This document shows, one piece after another, positions 60,250 through 64,000 of a stretch of DNA of 64,000 nt. The first letter of the stretch is position 1, and each line of letters begins with the position of its first letter. Made by a program: the position numbers and the translations under genes. The DNA is taken from positions 2,186,826 through 2,250,825 of the forward strand of contig CM024187.1 of NCBI GenBank assembly GCA_013433145.1, read 5' to 3'. The DNA is from Ascaris suum (Eukaryota > Nematoda > Chromadorea > Rhabditida > Ascarididae). The notes beneath the pieces are model-generated. The model worked only from the letters and a program-made list of their open reading frames with translations, ran no database searches and was not told where the DNA came from.

Positions 60250-63200
60250 CTGTCACGAGCAGTTCTTGTTTTTATGACTGTATCGTCTACAGCTTAGCCA
60301 TACTTCATGACTGCATGCCTGACGGAATGCCTAATACTGCTCATTGCTATACGGTAAAATATGGCTCAGTCCCGTTCGCAGTCTAACGCTTAGGTAGGTG
60401 TTGTGGTGCTTTTCTTGCATTTCACCTATTTCAACTTATACGGGTATGCCTTTAATGAAGCCGTTCGCTGTTCGCGGTGGTTGAATGAGATTGCGTTTTT
60501 CAAAAACCGCTCGATTAATCGACTCTGGAATTTTGTTTTTGATTTGATTCAGCGATTCTTATTCATCATATATGATGCCAATTTGAAGAGCTATGTACTT
60601 CTGTTGACTGCCTTTTATTGCTTTATTACCTCCAAAATTGTGTACGCTTCGTTGCTGAGTAATAATTGGCCGACGGATGTCCACCAAAGATAGACGTTTT
60701 CCATTCGCCACGATTTTACCATCAAGACGTATCGTTAAATTGCAACGTCATTCGCAACAGTTGTTGTTACAGCCGGCTACGTTTCGCCGAACTATTTTAT
60801 ACCCATACCAATGAAAGTGAACCAACGATTGCATTTAATATTTCTTCAGTTGGAATCCATGGAAAATGGGCAGGGGGGAGGCGAATAAAGTTTGGCGCCC
60901 ATGCAAATGAGTGAGGGAGGTTTATACAAATCTGTGCCCATTGATTGGGCTTATAACATCAGAACAGGCGTTAAAATGAACTCGAATTGTGTGATCAAAT
61001 ATATTTGCACGGAAATTCTTGTTCGTTCATTACTTCAATGCACACAGCAACAGAGATATTACACCATTAGTAAGACAACGAAACAAAGAACCATCCGGTA
61101 AGTTTTTTTTTTTTTTTAAATACATAAATATGCAAATTTGGTGGGCTCCGCAAACCTATGAGCGATTTGACGGTTGAATGTGAATTTCATATGGAGATCA
61201 CCGGTACGCGGACACACACATTAAAAGTTCACTTATCATAGCATTTTCACTACTCACTGGTAACGGGGGTTCTATTGATTAGGTTGCTTTGACTTTATAG
61301 CATAAGGTAGGCTGTAGAACCTTATATCACTTAGTGATAGCGTTGTTCTAGTCATGCGGTTAGCGTCAGTGGCAATATTCCCAGTGCGCTACTTCAAAGA
61401 ATTTAGAGAATTTATTATTGCTCTTCAAAAAGAGGCACTACCAGTAATTTATACCTTAGGTGGTGGTTGCTCACTCTTGAATGCATTACTTTTATATTTC
61501 GTCATGTCACCGAACACCATCCATGAGAGCCGAGTTGTTGTGTGGTAACATATTGCTAGCCACATTTATTCTACTACCTTTACGTTTTGCATGCCGGAAG
61601 AAGTGATCACCCTTTTTCTTGCAGCTAGCTGGCAATATAACAGAAAACTTCTTCCACTACTGTACATTTATATTCATTTCTACGTCGCTGTCAATTGGCA
61701 CTCTTCACTGATCTCTTGTGTACAGCTGTTATTTTATCGTTAGGATGCATTGTGTTGCTATTCATAGTTGCTTTTATTAGTCGCATCAACGGTATGAAAT
61801 ATGATAACGTTCGTGAATAGCATACTAAATGAGCTTGATATATTCCATTGAGTGAGGTTGAACTTGTCGAACAAACGCGGTTATTGACGGGCAGGGAGTG
61901 GAGAGGAGAGGGGAGGATCAACGGGGATGGACTAGCAGCTGTCGTTTGCTTGGACACATCGACGACCATTCGCCATAATGCCTCTTAAATTTTTATCACG
62001 CCTTGCTTATGGCTAAAGGATCATAACTGTTCTATGGTATATGAGGCGATTGGCACAAAAGAATTCATATTAAATGAAATATTTGCATCTTTGTAAGCTT
62101 GCATGGTCTTTATTCATCATTTTTTATTGCATGAACTCTGATATACTGCTTGAAATGTCGTATCCTTTTAGAGTGAGTAGGGAGAGGAAATAAAAACTTT
62201 CATATATTGTGAGTTGATGTTCCACATCTCTAACTAGTATAGCTATATGAAAATGAAATCTCCATATCAGAATGATATTGCCGATAATTCTGCAAGAGTC
62301 GAAGCACAACACTAAAAATGAAAAGAAAAAAAAAAAGAACGGAACGACAGCAAGTGAGAGAAAAATTCAATCGGAAGCATCCTTGCAAAATTGCAACGTC
62401 AAACGTTGCAACGATGTAACAAAAAGAAATAGAAATCTAAACAAATAATAGATGTTGTAATAATTTTTTCATCGTGGAAATATTGATCATTCTTATTTTA
62501 AACGTCAATAATATCGCATCCATTTTAATTTTATTAGCATTAAAAGGCCTCGAAACTAGCATAGATATGTTGCAGATTCTATATATTTGAGTAAATATTT
62601 GAGTTTTCCGTTTTGTATACTTGTGACGAGAGGGCGAGAGGAACGAAGTTAAGTATTTTAGGTGCGATTTGAAATTAGCCCTGTTTCCACTGATGAGAAG
62701 GGAATTTATTCGTACTGTGCATAAATCCACCGCTTACTATATCTAAAATATTGCCCTTGTTTCTGAATATATAATTTCTCAGAAAACGTTGAGAAGTTAA
62801 CTTATAACTCTATAACTTTAAACAGGAGTAGTTGTTTGCAATAAGAACAAAGAAAAATATATACGAGTAATGGGCAAATCGAGAATAAAAGGCAAAAGAC
62901 AAGCCAGCATATACAGTTGAACACAGCTTAACTAGAATAGTATGTGAATGTGTATAGTAGACAAAAAGAGATATTCGAAAGAAAAAATTCACCTCTCAGA
63001 GGTTTTGTTCAACTTTACAGCTATTCATCATGATTGATGAATCCTCTGAATGAATATCTAAGTGCTAAAAATCATCAATCCTTAATTAGAGAATAGCGTG
63101 AATTATCTTGGTGACAGCCTCTATCTTATCTGCAGCAGTTAGCGTGTAAAGATACATTCTGGAGTGCTAATCGCTTTGGCGCAGTACGTTGCTGCATATG

Positions 63201-64000
63201 CTATCGGTTTTGCTTTGTGTAATGCGGATTATCCGGATACTGCTTTGACTAATGAATGCATTAGGCTTTTTTTGGATGAATGCTTTTCCGGATCTGGTTC
63301 AACTTAGGTAGAGCCAAGCAACCTATCCTGAAAGCGTCCGGCAAGGCGCAGAAATCGATATCACTCTGGCATTGAGGGAAATTGACACTATTCCTCGTCG
63401 TGGAATGTGGATTTTTTTTTTTCATGTTAAACTGACGGCCTCATGGTGTTCTATTCGGTTTGAGACAGTGAGCAGTTATGCGCACAATTACAATTCAAAT
63501 TTCTTCTGGTCTTATTGGCACATTGCACGCATCCAGTAGTTAATTATTCATCGTTTACAATTATCATCTCCCATATAATATGCGATCGTTTTTATTGGGG
63601 GGTTTTTTTGCATTTCATAAATGCTGAATCCTTTCATTTGAATTGATCATCCCGATTGCTTCAAAGTGTCCATCAGTTTATAACAAGGTACAATTAATAA
63701 AACATACTCTTGGTATAGATTATGTTTTATTGTGGTATAGAATTGTTATTTTGTAATGTTTGTCGGTGCCTCTTATAAGTATGTCTTTTTGGGTATCACG
63801 CTTAGGATATAGGTACCGAGGAGTGATAGAAGCCGTTTGCAAAGGATCACATATATTTCTATCTCTATATAGTTTATCGTTTATTTAGTTTTTTTTTTTT
63901 TTGAATGACAAGTTCGAAAGTATCGCAATTATTTGACAATAAATAAACTTGAAATATATTTCGTCAAAAATTTTCATAGGTGCGGCGATTCATTTTTTCA
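60250..64000. other. Mostly non-coding tail of the window
   Basis: Small frames occur at 60403-60693, 60666-60914 and 61354-61548 (IALQKEALPVIYTLGGGCSL, a hydrophobic segment), but none joins to another exon in phase by inspection. If the gene starting at 59451 is real, some may be its exons. Beyond 61.6 kb I see nothing supportable. Confidence 0.4.

Noticed and set aside
63150..63333. Plus open stretch reading in part IALAQYVAAYAIGFALCNAD
   Set aside because: No start, weak acceptor, and ends at a stop without a family match; likely chance.
1..64000. tRNA, rRNA, SL RNA, let-7, lin-4 and CRISPR arrays
   Set aside because: Looked for by eye through conserved boxes and mature sequences; none seen. 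A covariance-model scan would be decisive.

Overview
The window is eukaryotic and AT-rich, with small exons, introns from about 60 bases to several kilobases, and no operons of intronless genes. Acceptors are mostly of the nematode TTTTCAG type. Long GT, CT and AT microsatellites, long homopolymers and a nematode-style seven-transmembrane receptor gene point to a nematode with large introns. An ascarid or other clade III parasite is my best guess, not proven. I see no rRNA, tRNA, CRISPR array, virus or intact transposon.

Three genes can be assembled exon by exon from splice sites, reading phase and protein family resemblance. (1) 5691-10656, plus strand: a seven-transmembrane serpentine receptor with a basic C-terminal tail, probably chemosensory. 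(2) about 23836-45531, plus strand: a DENN-domain protein of DENND2-like layout, a probable Rab GTPase exchange factor, with an N-terminal proline-rich part and uDENN, cDENN and dDENN modules at 38451-45531. (3) 53366 down to 46264, minus strand: an orthologue of TMEM104, a membrane protein of the amino acid/auxin permease type. It carries one apparent single-base deletion at about 50165-50170. The DENN and TMEM104 genes converge tail to tail, with 732 bases between their stop codons.

Layout: 1-5690 holds no gene I can support, but has a four-copy 23-base tandem repeat with a POU octamer in each copy. 5691-10656 is the receptor. 10657-22834 is mostly empty, with a GC-richer patch at 11661-11880 and a possible small secreted-protein ORF at 15011-15205. 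22835-45531 is the DENN gene with candidate first exons. 46264-53366 is TMEM104, with a degenerate trinucleotide-like array in its last intron. 53367-58430 shows no supportable gene. 58430-59560 is a clearly GC-richer island that looks like a promoter with first exons of an unrecognised plus-strand gene; a candidate minus-strand exon follows at 59710-60052. The remaining 4 kb holds little.

The three assembled genes have no obvious joint pathway. Homopolymer pairs made of a T run joined to a G run (or C to A) recur across the window.
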